64,000 bases of DNA, from the NCBI RefSeq assembly GCF_000327385.1, contig NW_008708400.1, forward strand, positions 982,803 through 1,046,802, written 5' to 3'. Each line of letters opens with the position of its first letter. Positions within the stretch are counted from its first letter, which is position 1. The notes beneath the pieces were generated by a model. That model worked only from the letters and a program-made list of their open reading frames with translations. It was not told the DNA's origin and ran no database searches. A program made the translations under genes and the position numbers. This DNA is from Lottia gigantea (Eukaryota; Mollusca; Gastropoda; Lottiidae). Positions 35,702-49,911 of this stretch are shown here, piece after piece.

Positions 35702-38700
35702 GTAAGTATACCTTTATGTTATATTAAAATTCAAATGCCAGTTCAGTATTCTGCCACTGACATATGTCAATTCAATCACCTTTAGATTCTTCGCAGAATG
35801 TGAATTAAAAAGCAAGGAACTTCAACACGTCTGACAGGGTGAAATGACATGTATTGTGGTGTGACAACTGCCATTCCGTAAGTACACTTTACATAAAATA
35901 ATGTTACTACCTATGACATATTATCTTCGATAGGCATAAATCTGCATAGGACAAGGTAAGATGTGTTAGAGGTAAACACGGTTCAGATAACGAGCTTCAG
36001 ACAATGCAATATGACACCCGAGGTGCAAATAAAATCGTTAAAAACGGTATTAGATGTAAAGTTTGTTGGAGAACTTCCTTTCGTCATAATTAACCTATCA
36101 TGACAATTGACAATAACAGCTATTAGTAACCCTCCTGTATCTTGACAAACCATGCATTGCTTTCTTTATAATGATCGCAGTTAGTATATAAAACAATTAT
36201 CTAGGTCAAGTTTTCTTTTACCCCATTATTTATTGTTTTAATTTAACATTCATATAGAACGGGTGCAATGACATTTGCAAACTAAAAAGTACATATAAAA
36301 TGAAGAAGTTTTACAAGTCATTATATATAGAAGATTTTTACGTTAACAAAAAACAAACCGGCGCACGTAGAACGCAAGAGACTTTGCAAGAGGTCAGGCC
36401 AGTAGACAGAAGGAGGGGCAATGCTCTGTGGTGTGGCAGTAAAGGAATTGGTCGGTTGTCTGAATGTTTTGTAAGTGGGCAATTCAGCAGGACGGATTTT
36501 TTTGGAAATAAGGGTTAACTTTCCAAAATTAAATTTTGCAACATACTGAACAGAATATTGTAAAGATAATAATGAAAAAAGGGACACAACTCATGCCAGT
36601 TCACCAGTGAGCTAGACTTTCTATTTTTTAACACGTTCAATCTTTGATCCTATGTAGAGGTAATGAATGCTTCTCTTCACAACTCGCAACTGATCGCAGA
36701 GGGAAGATACTAACCGAATTGAAATTACAGTTAGAATGGCATTGTTTTACCATTAGAAAGGCCCTGATCTGTCGCACATTACACAACTAGAAGAACAGGC
36801 CTAACTATCACATTGATCAAAACTTCATGGCCGAACATCTAACGATGATGTAGTTTATGATAACAATCAAATTGAAAGGATGTGCTTTGTATTTACCTAT
36901 GAAACTGGTTTTAGAAATGGGTCGACACCTGAAAAGAGTTTGGAACCTCTGGTTTATAGGCAGCTATATATATATCTCCTATGGTACTATAAACACAAAA
37001 AATGCCACACTAGAATTAAACTTGCACGGGTCATTGACTACAAATTTTTTCTCTCAATTGTTTTATAGTGAAAACATTCTGTAGAAGAGGACTTTACCAT
37101 AAGAAGGGATCCAACTTGTCAATTTAGCCGGCAACCAGTGTGCTAGACTTTCTAGATGGAGAATAAGCTAGATTTGTTCTCGTTGAATTTAAAATTGGTT
37201 TTACATAGCTGTCTATTCCAAAACGACCGACATTTTTTATTTGAGCAAATGTTTTTGTCGTTAATGCATTGACAGCAAAATTTAATGACAGGATGGTTTC
37301 CTAAATTTTATACTTTAGGTTTGATAATTTACACCAAGTATTAAAACAATTAAACTTATACAAGTGTAGATATGGCTTGTGTGTTGTAGCGAAGTTTTTG
37401 ACAATTATTATTGCTGCATGGACCATGTGTGCAAGTTTTTTGTTTGTTTAATGTGACTTGCAAATGACGATCTTTTTTATCATTCTTGGTTCCCTTTCTT
37501 ATTCACTGCAAAACCTTTTTGAATCAAAATAAAGATGGCTTTCAGGAATGCCATTATGATCAATTTCAACGAATCGTCTACTTTGCTTTAAAGTACCTCT
37601 TAAAATGGACATAAAAGTCTCAATTTGGTCAACAAGTGTATACATGTATATTTATCAGTTGGACAGGTAGCATGACTAAAGAATATAATAGAATAATAGA
37701 CGATATATTCATAATCATGATTCAAAATTACTTAGTTTAATGAATTATTACTTAATTTTATGGATTTTTTAATGATACAGAGATTCTGTTGTATAGTTTT
37801 GAGACCAGGAAGTTTTTGATTGAATTATTAAAATATAACATTCCAGACCTAATAGTATAGTACAGCTTTGCCTAATCACCACATCAGCTCAGTCATTCTT
37901 AAATTGTACACGAACCGTATGTTAAATTGTTATTTTGATATATAATCAAAGGGTTGAAAGAAAGGTCAGTTAGTCCTTAAAGATAATATCTAGAAAAGAA
38001 TTAAATGTAGATGAATCAATATCATCACTTTTTGCATTAATTACAAAGTTTCACTTACCTAGAACCTGTTATTGGCATTCAAAAAATAATCCTTTAGAAT
38101 GGAAAATGGAGCTCTTCACAATTAAAAACAATAAAAGTCTATTAGTAAACAGCTAATTGATAATAGAGGAAACTACACATAACAAGTTAAAGAAAATCTG
38201 ACAAAAGTTTGGGAAAGGAAATACAGAATGAGTGTAAGGTTAACCGGGAAATAATAATCTATTGTTCATCACAGTTCCTTTACTTTCATATATATACACT
38301 CACTTTTTCAACCTGGTGTGAACACTTCAATGAACGTGAGGAATATGAACATTATAGCTCATGTGAACAGTTATTCATCATCACGTGAACGTCTTAATAC
38401 GGAAAGAGGTTGTGTTATTGAAATAACACTGTTTTTTGTAAATATATTTTTGTATTTCTTAAGTTCATCATTCATATTGTTTTGAAGTGAACACTGCTGG
38501 GAAATGACTGTGAACATCGGTGTGAAACATTGAATCATCGTCAACAAGTGTTAATCTACTTATTTTAAAAACATTATCTTCTTAATACCTAATACAAACC
38601 ATCTAATACATTAGATAAAAAAGTAGGATGTAATTTAAAAATAGTCATGTGTTGAACGGCTTGACTAATCGACGTGTTGTCAATGAAAAATCAAGGCCAC

Positions 38701-39619
38701 TACGAACATACTTTGACTGATCATGACGTCATTAACAAAACCACATAAAGGTTTTTTAAAGTATGTCACATTGTCCTCAATTCATTGACTTTATTTTACA
38801 TGTATATAATGAATGTCTCTTTGAATGAAAGTCTTTCTACTTCCACACTGGTCATAAAGATAAAAAAAAACGGATATGCACACATATTACATTATGGAAT
38901 CAGACAATGAATTACATGATCTGCGTTCACTCGACCTGTCTAAGGTTTTGGCATATGATAAAAAACACCGAATTATTGAAGAAATTACGATTGCAACATT
39001 AAAAGGCTGTCCTTCCGTTGTAATTTTTTAATGGATTTGTGCAACATATAGGATTTAGAACATTTATTTTCTACCCCTATAAAAATTATATGTATACACA
39101 AACCTAAAATGAAGATCAAGTTTGAGTTTACGAATATAAACTCTCGTTATATTAACGCCTGTGATTTCGAATTTATACAATATCTCCTTTGGTTTTCGAA
39201 ATATCCATTCGACATGACTATAAATGGGCACATATAATCGAAAACATGAAACCTTATAAGAGATCTCTTCCGAATGACATCTGCCAGACAAGGTCCTCTG
39301 AAATTTTGATATTTTAAAAACGCATCGTTAAAGTATGGATGTATTAATTTTTTGATGACGTCAGAACCCCTTCTGATTTTAAATGAATTTTGAAATAATC
39401 TGCGAGTTTTCAACAAAAAATCAAACCAACACATTTACATTATCTTTATTGTTACATTTGCGCATCTTTATATCGTATGGTGATAAGATTAAAACATAAA
39501 GACCTTTTTATTTTTTATAACGATTTATTTTTTTTTTCTTTGAAAATTACTTGAATTTTATACTTATTATATTTTAAGAATTCAATTAATGGGAAAGATG
39601 GATCATTTTTTTTTTGGAA

Positions 39620-39650
<31 letters not shown>
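35702..39650. other. Stretch without recognised genes
   Basis: One open stretch, 36300-36470 (+), starts with ATG, encodes a basic peptide and ends exactly at gtaagtgg, but nothing marks it as a known protein. Around 38310-38540 the word gtgaac recurs about six times in irregular spacing. Otherwise featureless AT-rich DNA. Confidence 0.4.
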
Positions 39651-39652
39651 AG

Positions 39653-39702
39653 NNNNNNNNNNNNNNNNNNNNNNNNNNNNNNNNNNNNNNNNNNNNNNNN
39701 NN
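39653..39702. other. Assembly gap (50 N) inside a poly-G tract
   Basis: A run of more than 30 G leads into 50 N and resumes with ggcggtgg. The 50-N length is a placeholder. Frames across it are artefacts. Confidence 0.97.
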
Positions 39703-39709
39703 GGCGGTG

Positions 39710-39980
39710 GAGGGCTGATTTGGGTTTTGAAAGTAATAATGCAGATAGTCTCCAGGAGTACCAAAAATGTACGAAAATCGCACAATAAAAATTATGAATT
39801 TCACTTTTTATTTCTATCAAGTCTTTTCTATATTTGAGTCTTACCAAAGGCGAGTCGCCATTTTAACTTCCAAACACGAATAATTCTGGACACACACGGA
39901 TTTGAAGGATAAAAAACCCGTTTCTGAGACTAAGGTTCGATTGGTCAAAAATGATGGTGAATCTGTCTCTTTAATCTAAT
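39710..39980. repeat. Dispersed repeats flanking the poly-G gap
   Basis: 39710-39780, read on the minus strand (cgtacatttttggtactcc, ggagactat, acccaaatcagcccc), matches 55117-55187 (cgtatatttctagtacttc, gaagactat, acccaaatcaatcccc). 39889-39975 matches 24692-24812. The unit may be one larger interspersed element ended by the G tract. Confidence 0.55.
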
Positions 39981-41189
39981 CATTTCACTTGGATTATAAT
40001 TGGGGATGGAATTTATTTCTTTTATGAGAGTATAATAGTTGACAAAGTATCAAAAGGCATTATTTATTTCATAACTTACACAATATTGTTTCGAAAAATC
40101 ATCAAACACAGAAAAACCTAGCAACAATCGAAACACATCGAAAGTTTTTTACGTGAATTATTACCCTGGTTCATTAGATAAAAAATTGTTTGTCTCGTAA
40201 ACTCTTAAAAAGACACAATTCTTGGCGTATTTTGAAAAAGTCAAGAAAATTGCATTACCATATGAATATTTCAACTCGTGTTGAATTTTCTCTAAATAAA
40301 TGTACAAGCTTGTAAAAATCATATATGAGCTTTTTTCTTATATTAAACATTTCTTTTATATATTTATCGATGTATTTAAAATGTATTTACTGTCAGACTC
40401 AAACTTTTAATATTTATTGAAACACAATTCTCTTAGATTTATGAGTCTGCATAACTTGAAAAGGAAGCTATTTAAACCACAACCTTGATTCTGATTGGTA
40501 TATTAAAATAGCACAGGGAAGTAGAATTGCTCTGGATATATATAGGTGCACTTAAATTTATGTCAGAAGACATCCCATATAAATATAGATACAATATATG
40601 CGAAAATATATCGCAATTGATATGAAAATTACTGCCCTTTTTACACTCAAGTGGATTTTAAGAGTTAAATATGATTTTAATGAATTTGGTCAATTAAGTC
40701 CGATGAAAATTTCATACTTACAAAGGACAACAGTCTAAAAGTTTCAATGAAAATAAATCTTTAAAACTTATAATATTATTTAAAGAACAATATGAAACAA
40801 TAATTAATAAAAATATCATTGAACAAAGCGCGGAAATATGTGATACTTTCTGACAAAGGAAATTTTAAAACCAATATTCTAAAGACTGCAGACTGAAGAC
40901 AAAATTTCAATTTTGAAGCAATCGACTAACTCCTTTCAGAAAACTCGCGTTTAAAAAGTTGATATTTGGAAACAGTTCTGTGTGTAACTTCTAAACAGTG
41001 TAAACGATTAATAGATAAAAATGTTCGAATTCGAGTCTTCTGCGTCAACTCACTGAACTCAACTGTTATTGTCATCCCAATATTCTGATTTTGTTTTTGA
41101 CTGACAAAAAATATGGGTTCATCTTGTATCTTGTTATGTAAGGTAGAATTCCTAAAATATTTATGCAATCAATTCTTTCTATATTTCAG

Positions 41190-41341
41190 GACAAATAGAC
41201 AAAAGACCAATTTTCTCGAGAACAGCGTTCAGAACAGCGTTCTCAACCATCTTGGATCACAAAGGCTCCGCGATCCCAAATCTCGCGACAAACAAAAATG
41301 TCAATCATGGACAAACTGTTAAAAAATTAAAGGGTAATTAA
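41190..41341 (+). CDS. Orphan terminal exon-like stretch, unrecognised
   Basis: A strong acceptor (aattctttctatatttcag) precedes an open stretch that ends in TAA at 41339-41341. Read in the frame starting after two bases, it gives QIDKRPIFSRTAFRTAFSTI then LDHKGSAIPNLATNKNV and 12 more residues. A second frame is also open to 41322, so the reading is uncertain. Composition is less AT-rich than the surroundings, and a tandem aacagcgttc word (41221, 41231) is present. A KR site would fit a secreted peptide precursor, but this is a guess. No upstream exon was found. Confidence 0.28.
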
Positions 41342-42029
41342 CCAAATGATGAAATGTTTTCAGTATGAAGGTTTCTGGTATCTGCCGTGCAAGTATGGAC
41401 AAAACAAAACAGAAATCTCTATTTGGAATTATCACTATCATTGAGGCAAACGGCCTCTGCAAGATATAGCTTCACGGAAACTGACGAGTATTGCCTAATG
41501 CCGTTGAGGACAATCCTGTTTAATAGTTGATATTCGTATCTTAAACCATGCACTATTTACTGAGCCAACTATTATTATAATAATTTTAGGTCAGGATCAA
41601 ATTTCAAATTATTCAACAAAAAATAGTGTTGACAGATTAAACCACTTAAACGTGGCTGGTAACCTCTCCCATTAACCATACCATAAGTTGGTGGAAGGTA
41701 TAGAGTTCTAGTGGGTAATTGTTCTGATGATATATACAGCTTAGAATAAGAAACAATAATTGAAAAAGGCCACCGTCGATCCCAGGGTTGCCCTAGTATA
41801 TGAAATTTGAAAGAAGGTTTTGAATCGATATACTGTCTCTAAAGACAGACGACGAACATAGGGCCTCAACTCCAAAGATAACCAAGATGTAACAAAACAA
41901 ACTAGTGTCAAAAGCTAGAATTAAAATGTTGTTTTATATTGGAATCTCAACCTTTTAGGGGATAAACCTACACTGAACTACAAGTGTAAGTATAAGTTAT
42001 GCGTGGTGGATAACTCATCATAAGTGGTG

Positions 42030-42180
42030 TTCACACTAGCGTTTTAGAGCGAAGCGGGTTGAATGCGCTTTAAAGCCTTATAGCGTATCAATGTGTTACA
42101 CTGAAACCGCTTGGAACTGATCTCAAATCGATCTAACGAAATCCCTTTTGAAACCGATTTCAATCCGCTTTAACGAAAGT
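42030..42180. mobile_element. Possible small MITE
   Basis: gtgttcacactagcg is followed by GCGAAGCGGGTTGAATGCG; near 42145-42177 the inverted word GTTAAAGCGGATTGAAATCGG occurs. The block is GC-richer than the flanks and non-coding. Ends and target duplication are not defined. Confidence 0.3.
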
Positions 42181-43020
42181 CAAATTATGTCTATTGGTGC
42201 TCTAGAAGCAACGTTATGCCGGAATATCGAAGGTAGCGGTCATTTTAAATTTGGTCCATAAAAAATTACCCCAAGAGTGCCAAGGTGACACCTGGTGGAA
42301 ATGTGCTCAGAAGGGCTATTTGAAGCAGAAAAAGCAATAAATAATTGTATGCGCTCCAAAACGTTTTTTGGTGCTCTGCCAAATTAGCTCAAATCTGAAA
42401 TAGGAAGTTGCACTTGAATTCTATTTCCATTTTTTTCAATTCAGTTAGGACTGCTATACTATCATCAAGGAGGTGCTATGCGAAAAACAACCCTCGATCG
42501 CGTGAGAGATATGATGTTTGATGTGATATACTACGTCCACAACCTTTCACAGTCTTTGTTTCTCGAGTATCCCAGTTTACACATTTAACAAGACGTTAAG
42601 TGAGTTCTAAAACTTAATTTATTATTTGACACCTTTTATGATGCACATTCAGGACCGATAAATGACATGACATCATGACGGACCACTTCTAGATTCTTTG
42701 ACATCAGCAGTTTCATGAAAATTGGGGCCGACCAATCCAGTCTTACCAAGTTCAAGATTTCTCGTTTGTTGGTCAAATTAGAAGTCCTAGAGGTCAATGC
42801 TTAAGACCTACCTATATGAGGCGGTTGAAAATACAAACGTAATAAATGCTAGTTAGTCTGTTTTTAAGTAGCTGTGGGAATTTCGATTTAATGAAACTGG
42901 AGACCAAAATCTAGAGATGCCTCCCTTACCTTATCTGAACATTTCAATTGAAAGTATCCTGTTAAAGGGGTTGTCAAGAGGTTTTCTAAAAAAAATATAA
43001 ATATTTGTAAAGGGAACTAT

Positions 43021-43085
43021 GATAGCATCAATTTGCACCAGTCAAATTTTCAGTCAGACATCTGTAGTTCTGACAATTTCATGAC
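43021..43085 (+). repeat. Single-arm relative of the 14.8-kb inverted-repeat element
   Basis: gatagcatcaatttgcacc followed by cagtcagacatctgtagttc matches the left arm and loop of 14794-14918 (gatagcatcaatttgcacc, caatcatacgtctgtggttc). The right arm is missing. Confidence 0.6.
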
Positions 43086-46000
43086 AAAAAATATGTTTGA
43101 TGACGTCAATAATCGAAAAAATCTGATTGATCACATTACAAATTAAAAAAAAAAAACTTTACAATTCTTTTAATTCTTTACAACGGTAAATGGTCTTTTG
43201 AAGAATGCCAAAATCTGGCTTTTGTCAAGGTTTAAATTTTCAAAAACCAACGATCCAAAGAATGAGTCTGTGCAACTTCCATATAAGTCGCCATTATATT
43301 TCAGTCCCTATTTCATTGTAAATATGTATTAATATTGAAAGAATTCAAATAAAATGCATAAAATGCAGCCCATTGTTTTCAAATTTTTTTCTCTTGATAA
43401 CATCTGCAATGTACCTGTAGTGTGTCAAACATTGTGAGAAAAATATAACCCTAGGCATAAAAAGAGTGTTATATGTATCTGTTTAACAATAAAAGATATA
43501 AAATGATGACATTCAGATTAAAGAGCTGTTTAATACATTTGATTTGACAGGAATATGACTTCGATATAAAACAACTTAACACCAACATAAGTTCATTTCA
43601 AGTTGTTTGATTGGTTATATCTTGACAATTTAATTTTGATATTTCCTTAACATTCATGTTTGTAGTAATATCATTGGCTAAGATGTCATTATTTACAATA
43701 TATATTTTTTCAATGTTTGAATAAATGGCTCTGGGAATTTCGTTTTGATTTTTATGTGGTTATATTTCTATAAGTGATCTGAGTAAAATTCAATTCTGGA
43801 TATTTTGTTTCCGTTTTATGCAAATAAAAGCGAAAAACAATCTTTTCGTTTAGAAATTTTCTTGTCTTACTATGAAGTGTCAAACAATTTACATTAAAAT
43901 ATAGACATTTAAAATGATCTTTTCTACCATGAGTGAATTAGCAAATAATCTGATTGAAATGTTATTTTTTATGTTTTTTACTGTTGGTCGTACTTGTATA
44001 AATCTATACCACATATCTGACCGGAATGCCAAAAAATAATTTAAAAAAGATCTAGTAATTAAAAAAACGCACATTGTATCCAGTTTTATTTGCAATAATT
44101 ACGCATGAATTTTTGTTTTAAAAGGTTATTTTATAAATTTCAGTCAGGCGCTTTGTAGACAATGAACAGTTTTCACATGTCATATTGAGTGATGAGCTCG
44201 AAAAATCATATTATTGCAACTATTTGCACTGTTACAGTTTCTGACTTATCAAATCAGTGGCCATTAAAGTCTAAGCGATCGTTTAAATATCGATACTATA
44301 TGTCCGACTGCCATGCGTTATTGACATTGTAAAAGTTTCCGATGAGCTTAAGAAATTTCATGAAAAAAAGTTACGATACACCCGAGGAGAAAATCTACTC
44401 GCCTAATAAGTTAAGGTTATAAATCTGTCATTGAATTTAAAGTGCATTTCCTGTTCACTTTTATATTTTTCAAATTTATTCAGATATCATGATATAATTT
44501 TGCTTGCAGAAAATTTATATATTCAACCTTTTCATGATTTCAACCAGGTTAAAGTCGAAATATATGATGATCTTTGAAATTCCCCTAGTAACGACATAAT
44601 TAGATCGATGCAACTTTGACAGAACTTGTTTCAAGTCCTCAAAACTCATTTTGCAATTATATTGAAATTGATAGTGAATTAAAATACTTACTCCATTCTG
44701 AGTTTGAGATTATTTTGGGTTGATAGACGTTTAACAAAATAATCATTTGGAAATTAAATCTGATAAAAAATATTTTCAATTGAAATTGTTAGAAATTTTC
44801 ATAATATGCGATTTCGTACCAATGTGAACTGTCTTTTACTTACATTTAAAGGATTTAAAAACATTCATAGACTATTAAATAAATAAAACAATAGAAAAAT
44901 TAAACAAATACAATTTCATGAATTAATTAGACATTCTGTGATTAATTATGTATGAAATCGTGTGAAATAAATTTAATAAGATAAATTAATTTAAATGAAG
45001 GTTTTCAGTGCGATTCGATCGGCATTAAATCGTGCTTGTCAGTGCAATAAGTTATACAATAGCCTAGTAATATTGGTTGATTGTCATACATCCAAACGAT
45101 CGTGACTCTGGCAAAAAGAATACTTACAAAGTATCGCCTATAGATTCTATTTTTCATTTTTACTACATTCGAAGATAAAATAAGTGGTATAAAAATGAAT
45201 ACATAGTAGAACTTTTTGCAATCATTTGACGACAATTTCATTTCTTTTTTGAGGTAATGTCAGTTGATAAAACGATATCGTTGGATCTGCCTCATCAATA
45301 AACCAAGAACAAGTTAAGTTCCATTGTAAGGAATATAACCATAGAATATGTGATTCGAACATTATTGACTGCAGTTGCATATTTGCTCTCTTCGGAAAAC
45401 ATAAATCTTGTTGGTTGATAAAGTATGTCTGTATGTATAAGTAACAAATCAAAGTTTCTTTGAAAAATGATGACAAATTAAAAAATTTCTCAAAGTTTTC
45501 GCATTTATTTCATTCTTTTTTGTTTGTTCAATTTTTCATTTATATTTTTATTGATGTTTCATTATGTGTTGTCGGATTTCTAGTAGCTTCTAGAAAAAAA
45601 AAACAGTCAAGCAAGGTATGTGATGCGCCCACATCGTAGAAGATTCCAAGACCTGAATCCAAGCTTCGATCAATATTAGAGTCTAGACGGTGGTAGAAAC
45701 ATATATACGCACCAAATTTGAAAATAAAATTCTTTCGAGAATTGTATCCTCGAGAGTATGCAAACCCGGAAAAGAAATATGAAAAATATCTGCAAAACGA
45801 AAATATAGTCTGTTAAGTCAGAACGAGATGGTACTCTTGAAATAATTCAAATAAGCACTCTAAGATTGCTTTATATATACATAGACACATTCTACAAATA
45901 AACTACATTGATTTATAAATTGACAAATGTTTTTGATAATATTCAGATAATGTATGTGCTTACAGGTAACGTCTGATAAGGATAGACAATTGAACTAAGA

Positions 46001-46089
46001 CATGCAAAAATCTGCTAGTTAAATCATGTTATCACTCTGTTCCTCCATGTTAATTCAAAAACATCTTCAAGTCCTCTCTTCTACAGAAT

Positions 46090-46133
46090 GTTGCGGCTGG
46101 TGTCGCTGTTGAACCCCCAAGAAATAAGTAATA
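46090..46133 (+). CDS. Orphan mini terminal exon candidate
   Basis: The acceptor-like ctctcttctacag is followed by a frame NVAAGVAVEPPRNK and TAA, with AATAAA overlapping just after the stop. Too short to identify; composition differs from the AT-rich flanks. Low certainty. Confidence 0.15.
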
Positions 46134-46139
46134 AAAAAG

Positions 46140-49100
46140 AAAGAGTAAATGGTAAATTTGACACGCCGTCTATATTACTTAGAAAATGCGTAATAGAGGT
46201 ATTGCCGAAGGTTAAAACGGTTAACAAAACTTCAAATTCACTGTGACGCCCTTTTTAAAGGTGGGGCTTAACATGCAAATGATAAAATGCAATTTGGTGA
46301 TTGACTAAACGCTTATCACATTGTTGGAATGTTGACCTTTAAAATCTTCCAGTTGTAGATAAAGGACATAATACTTTTATGCAAACTCTAACGGGAACGC
46401 CTCGTGAAAGATTGATAAAAAGGCATGTCATATTCATCCTATATTATTTTCAATGGAACACTGTAAAAAGACCTTAGGGGGTCTTTGCTGTATGTAAATA
46501 CAGCCAAATATATGATGCAACACCGCTTAGATATAACAAGTAAAGAAAACATCCATTTATAACAAAACACTAATATATAAACTTTATTTATCACCGACTA
46601 CCGATGTCTTCCAAGTGAAATTTAGATATTGTCATTGCCATTGGTCTGAACCTGTGATCCAAATTTTAATATTATTTGGGGCATAGAAGGTCGTCTTCAT
46701 ATGTACATAGATGTCTGCTAATGACGTCCGTATTAATGCCGTAACGAAGACAGTTTTTGAGTTATTTTCGACATAGGTTGGTCAGCATACGAAGCAACAG
46801 CCTCGAGAGCTTTAAGACATAGCTAGATTCATCAAACGCATTTCATATTACCCACCAATCGTTATGAATGCCCTAATGAAAAAATCAAGGTTTACGTGAT
46901 GTGGATCAGTTTTCATTTTTATCAGAATTTTCTAGTATGCAATCGACCTTATCTTCTTGGAAATTATATATCATAACTAGGATAAGGTAACTTCCCGTTA
47001 CACGAACACTGATATTAAGTGAATTGACAACCTTTTTTCAAAATTAAATAGACAAGAAAAATTGCGAGTTCGGCGAATTCGTGGTTGGATAGTTTCTTTT
47101 CAACGACTGTAAATAGAATTTTGATAATGTATAGATTAACTGAATTTAATAGGAAGTTTAGGGGTTGCTTCTCGTACCTGTATCTTTTGACTAGCGCAGT
47201 ATATTTTGATTATTTATCTTAGAAATGTGGTTGCGTGATTTCTCGAAAGCTGATATAATAAGTTAATTAAATCACTTTTGTAAATGCACACTCATGTCCG
47301 GATATGCATCTATCTCCATACATGAAATAGAAATATAATATGAAATAGCGTCAATTAATATATTGCAGACAAACCTAGCGTCAGTTTCAATTTTGTAAAG
47401 TAATTTGGCCGACAGATAAAGAATTCTATTTGAGAATATCTCTACGTCTTTTCCATTTAAAAAGGCTAAACTAAGACACTAAGTGCAAGTATACGATTTC
47501 GAATCTGTCTGCATCTTAACACAAATGAATTTCTAATTTATCTTCAAATCATGGAGCGCAAAAACAACGCGACTTTGCATAGATTTCTGTAATCTTTATA
47601 ACTTCCTTACAAAGCATGTGAGCATCACAAAATATAAAAACACGAATTTGAACTGTATAAGGAATAGCCAAAAGATTACAAAAGTACTAAATTGAGCTAA
47701 GTAAAGGCAAGGTAAAATCCCTTTAAGTATGTGATATTAAACAGGATGTTATCTACTGTTGAGAAATACAAATACCTATTGAAATAAGTTTACGTCCGGG
47801 TTTTATCATAACCATATCATCGTGACATACATAAAGTACAGACTGTATTTATTTAAACTTTTTGAGGGTCTTTATCAAGGACGTGGTCATAAATTGTCGG
47901 CGATCCTTCTTAAAACCTTTCTTGTATCTGATTGGATAAAACAATCGGATGATTTACGAGACTTTTAACCTCAAGTCGGATAATTTGTAAAAAATCTGAA
48001 AATATTATTTCTCGATGGGGCTGAAGATTAAACCCCTTATCTCGCTGATATCATACACACTATTAAGGAACAAAATCAATGGCTTTTCTATGAATCAGTA
48101 AGTGAGAGAGTCGAGTAAGGACCACACAGTCAGTCTATTTTCTGAGGGGGTTGGGAGGGTGAGCTGAAGAAACTCCACTGATATAAATCTTTGATTCGAA
48201 AGTACTGTGTTTGACTTAGAAAAATGCACTGAGAAGTGTTAAAACAGTTAAATTATTGGTTCAAAGTTCTCAGAACTTTCCTGGTTACATTTTTTTTAAA
48301 AGCAATTATCAAAAAGCTCATCTTGTGCAGTGTGCATCAGTTGTATTGACATTAAGATTCAAGGATAACATGGTGGAAGTGCATAAAATCAATGAAGCAA
48401 ATATCGAGCATATACTGGGTTTCCCCTAAAAAGCTAATACCTGTTTCATATTATGATACAATGATTTGTCTGTTCGGTGACTTGAATGATTCCCTGCCAA
48501 TGATTCTATATCACTGCCAATCATTTGAAGAAACAAACGCTGCAATCATTGATATTATTGCCGTTGTAAAGAAGCATCCAGTTAACGATTTACGTGGGGC
48601 CAACATTTACCTCCTTTACCAAGAACTTCACCTATTTTAGTTAACATAAAAATGTGATGTTTTCTAAAGTTTGCATAAACCATCGTACTCGTAGGATACT
48701 CGAGTTTGTTTCTGAATTTTTGTGAATCTTTGCAGCATAATCGGTATAGCTAAATTGAGAGATATCTCGGAGGATATCCCTAAGACCCGGAAGTAAGCCT
48801 GCTTTGCTATTTGTATATTGGTGATTGCGTTTGATTGACGTTTTGGAATAACCAGTATCTGTTTATAAAATACCTTCATATGGTATAAATAAGTGGTTAA
48901 GTTGCGTCATGACAAACATTACATACATATTGAGTCTTGAGTTCACATTACGTTAAAAATGTTGTTTATTTGCCTAATATATAGACGTTGTGTCCCATAA
49001 CATTACTGAAATATATTATCAAAGGGAAGTAACTTGAAATAACATGAATCATCAATGACCAATTGGTAATATTGATGATAAGCTATAAGCTATAATAGAT

Positions 49101-49900
49101 AATAATAAGAATTTACGTACCATAATGGACGAGACAGCTAGATCCTTCATGTGTAGATGTCCTAGAAATGAACTGTCAAGATAACTTCCTAGGTAGCTTG
49201 TGAAATCTTCCGGGTGGAAGTTAATCATAATGAGTAATAATCCAAAAATACACTTTTTCGTGTGAGTGGGATTAAGACGTCTAAATATTTGCCTAGTCAG
49301 CTAACCCAGCTTGAGTTCAGCTACCAACAGTCATATTACTCTTGACAATGCAAGTTGGAAATAAGGTTTGTATGCAATTAAATGAAATGAAAGGACACAG
49401 TGAAGACTATAAAAGCTCCAGGTGTATGTATTTATTGTAATACTTCTTTGTATATATGACTGATTATATCGTCATAGGTAGTATGTGTATGTGAACTGCC
49501 CCTGGAATATCGGACTGCCGTCACTTCCGGTGTGACATTAGATACCTTAAGTGATATCTTTTCCGGACAGTTAGTATTGAATACTTAAGCTACCGTCACA
49601 CCAAACTAGTTCCAAGAACGTCCGACCCCATCCTACAAAAATAGTAGAACGGGTTGTGAAAGTGTAGAATAAGCAGGCAAATGTCTCAAATGCGATCATA
49701 GTTAGTTCACAAACAGTTCCCAATACGTCCACCTAGTCCTAATCCCGTTTATATAAAGTTCAGATCGGGTAAAATTGCCCCGTTCTGTTCATTGGAACAC
49801 TGTTTCCAAACTCGTCTTTAATGAACATGTTCACATGTTCTTTATACGTCGAAATCCCTTCGTTAGTCAACTATCTGATTCAAAGACAGTTGATCTCGTT
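46140..49900. other. Stretch without recognised genes
   Basis: No reliable exon. The open stretch 48392-48637 (+) has a peptide-like composition (SFEETNAAIIDIIAVVKKHP) but no splice sites or known domain were found. The rest is AT-rich. Confidence 0.4.
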
Positions 49901-49911
49901 CTTATTACAGA

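Larger units (their letters stand above)
41342..46085. other. Stretch without recognised genes
   Basis: Contains the relative of the 14.8-kb element at 43021-43085 and, at about 42025-42180, sequence with inverted words (aagcgggttgaatgcg and, inverted, aagcggattgaaatcgg) next to gttcacactagcg, which looks like a small hAT-type MITE. Nothing else is supportable. Confidence 0.4.

Noticed and set aside
36300-36470. Open stretch from ATG to a gtaagt donor
   Set aside because: Basic, non-hydrophobic peptide; does not fit the missing tetraspanin first exon and matches nothing known.
39515-39847. Frames across the poly-G tract and gap
   Set aside because: They contain N and homopolymer; artefacts.
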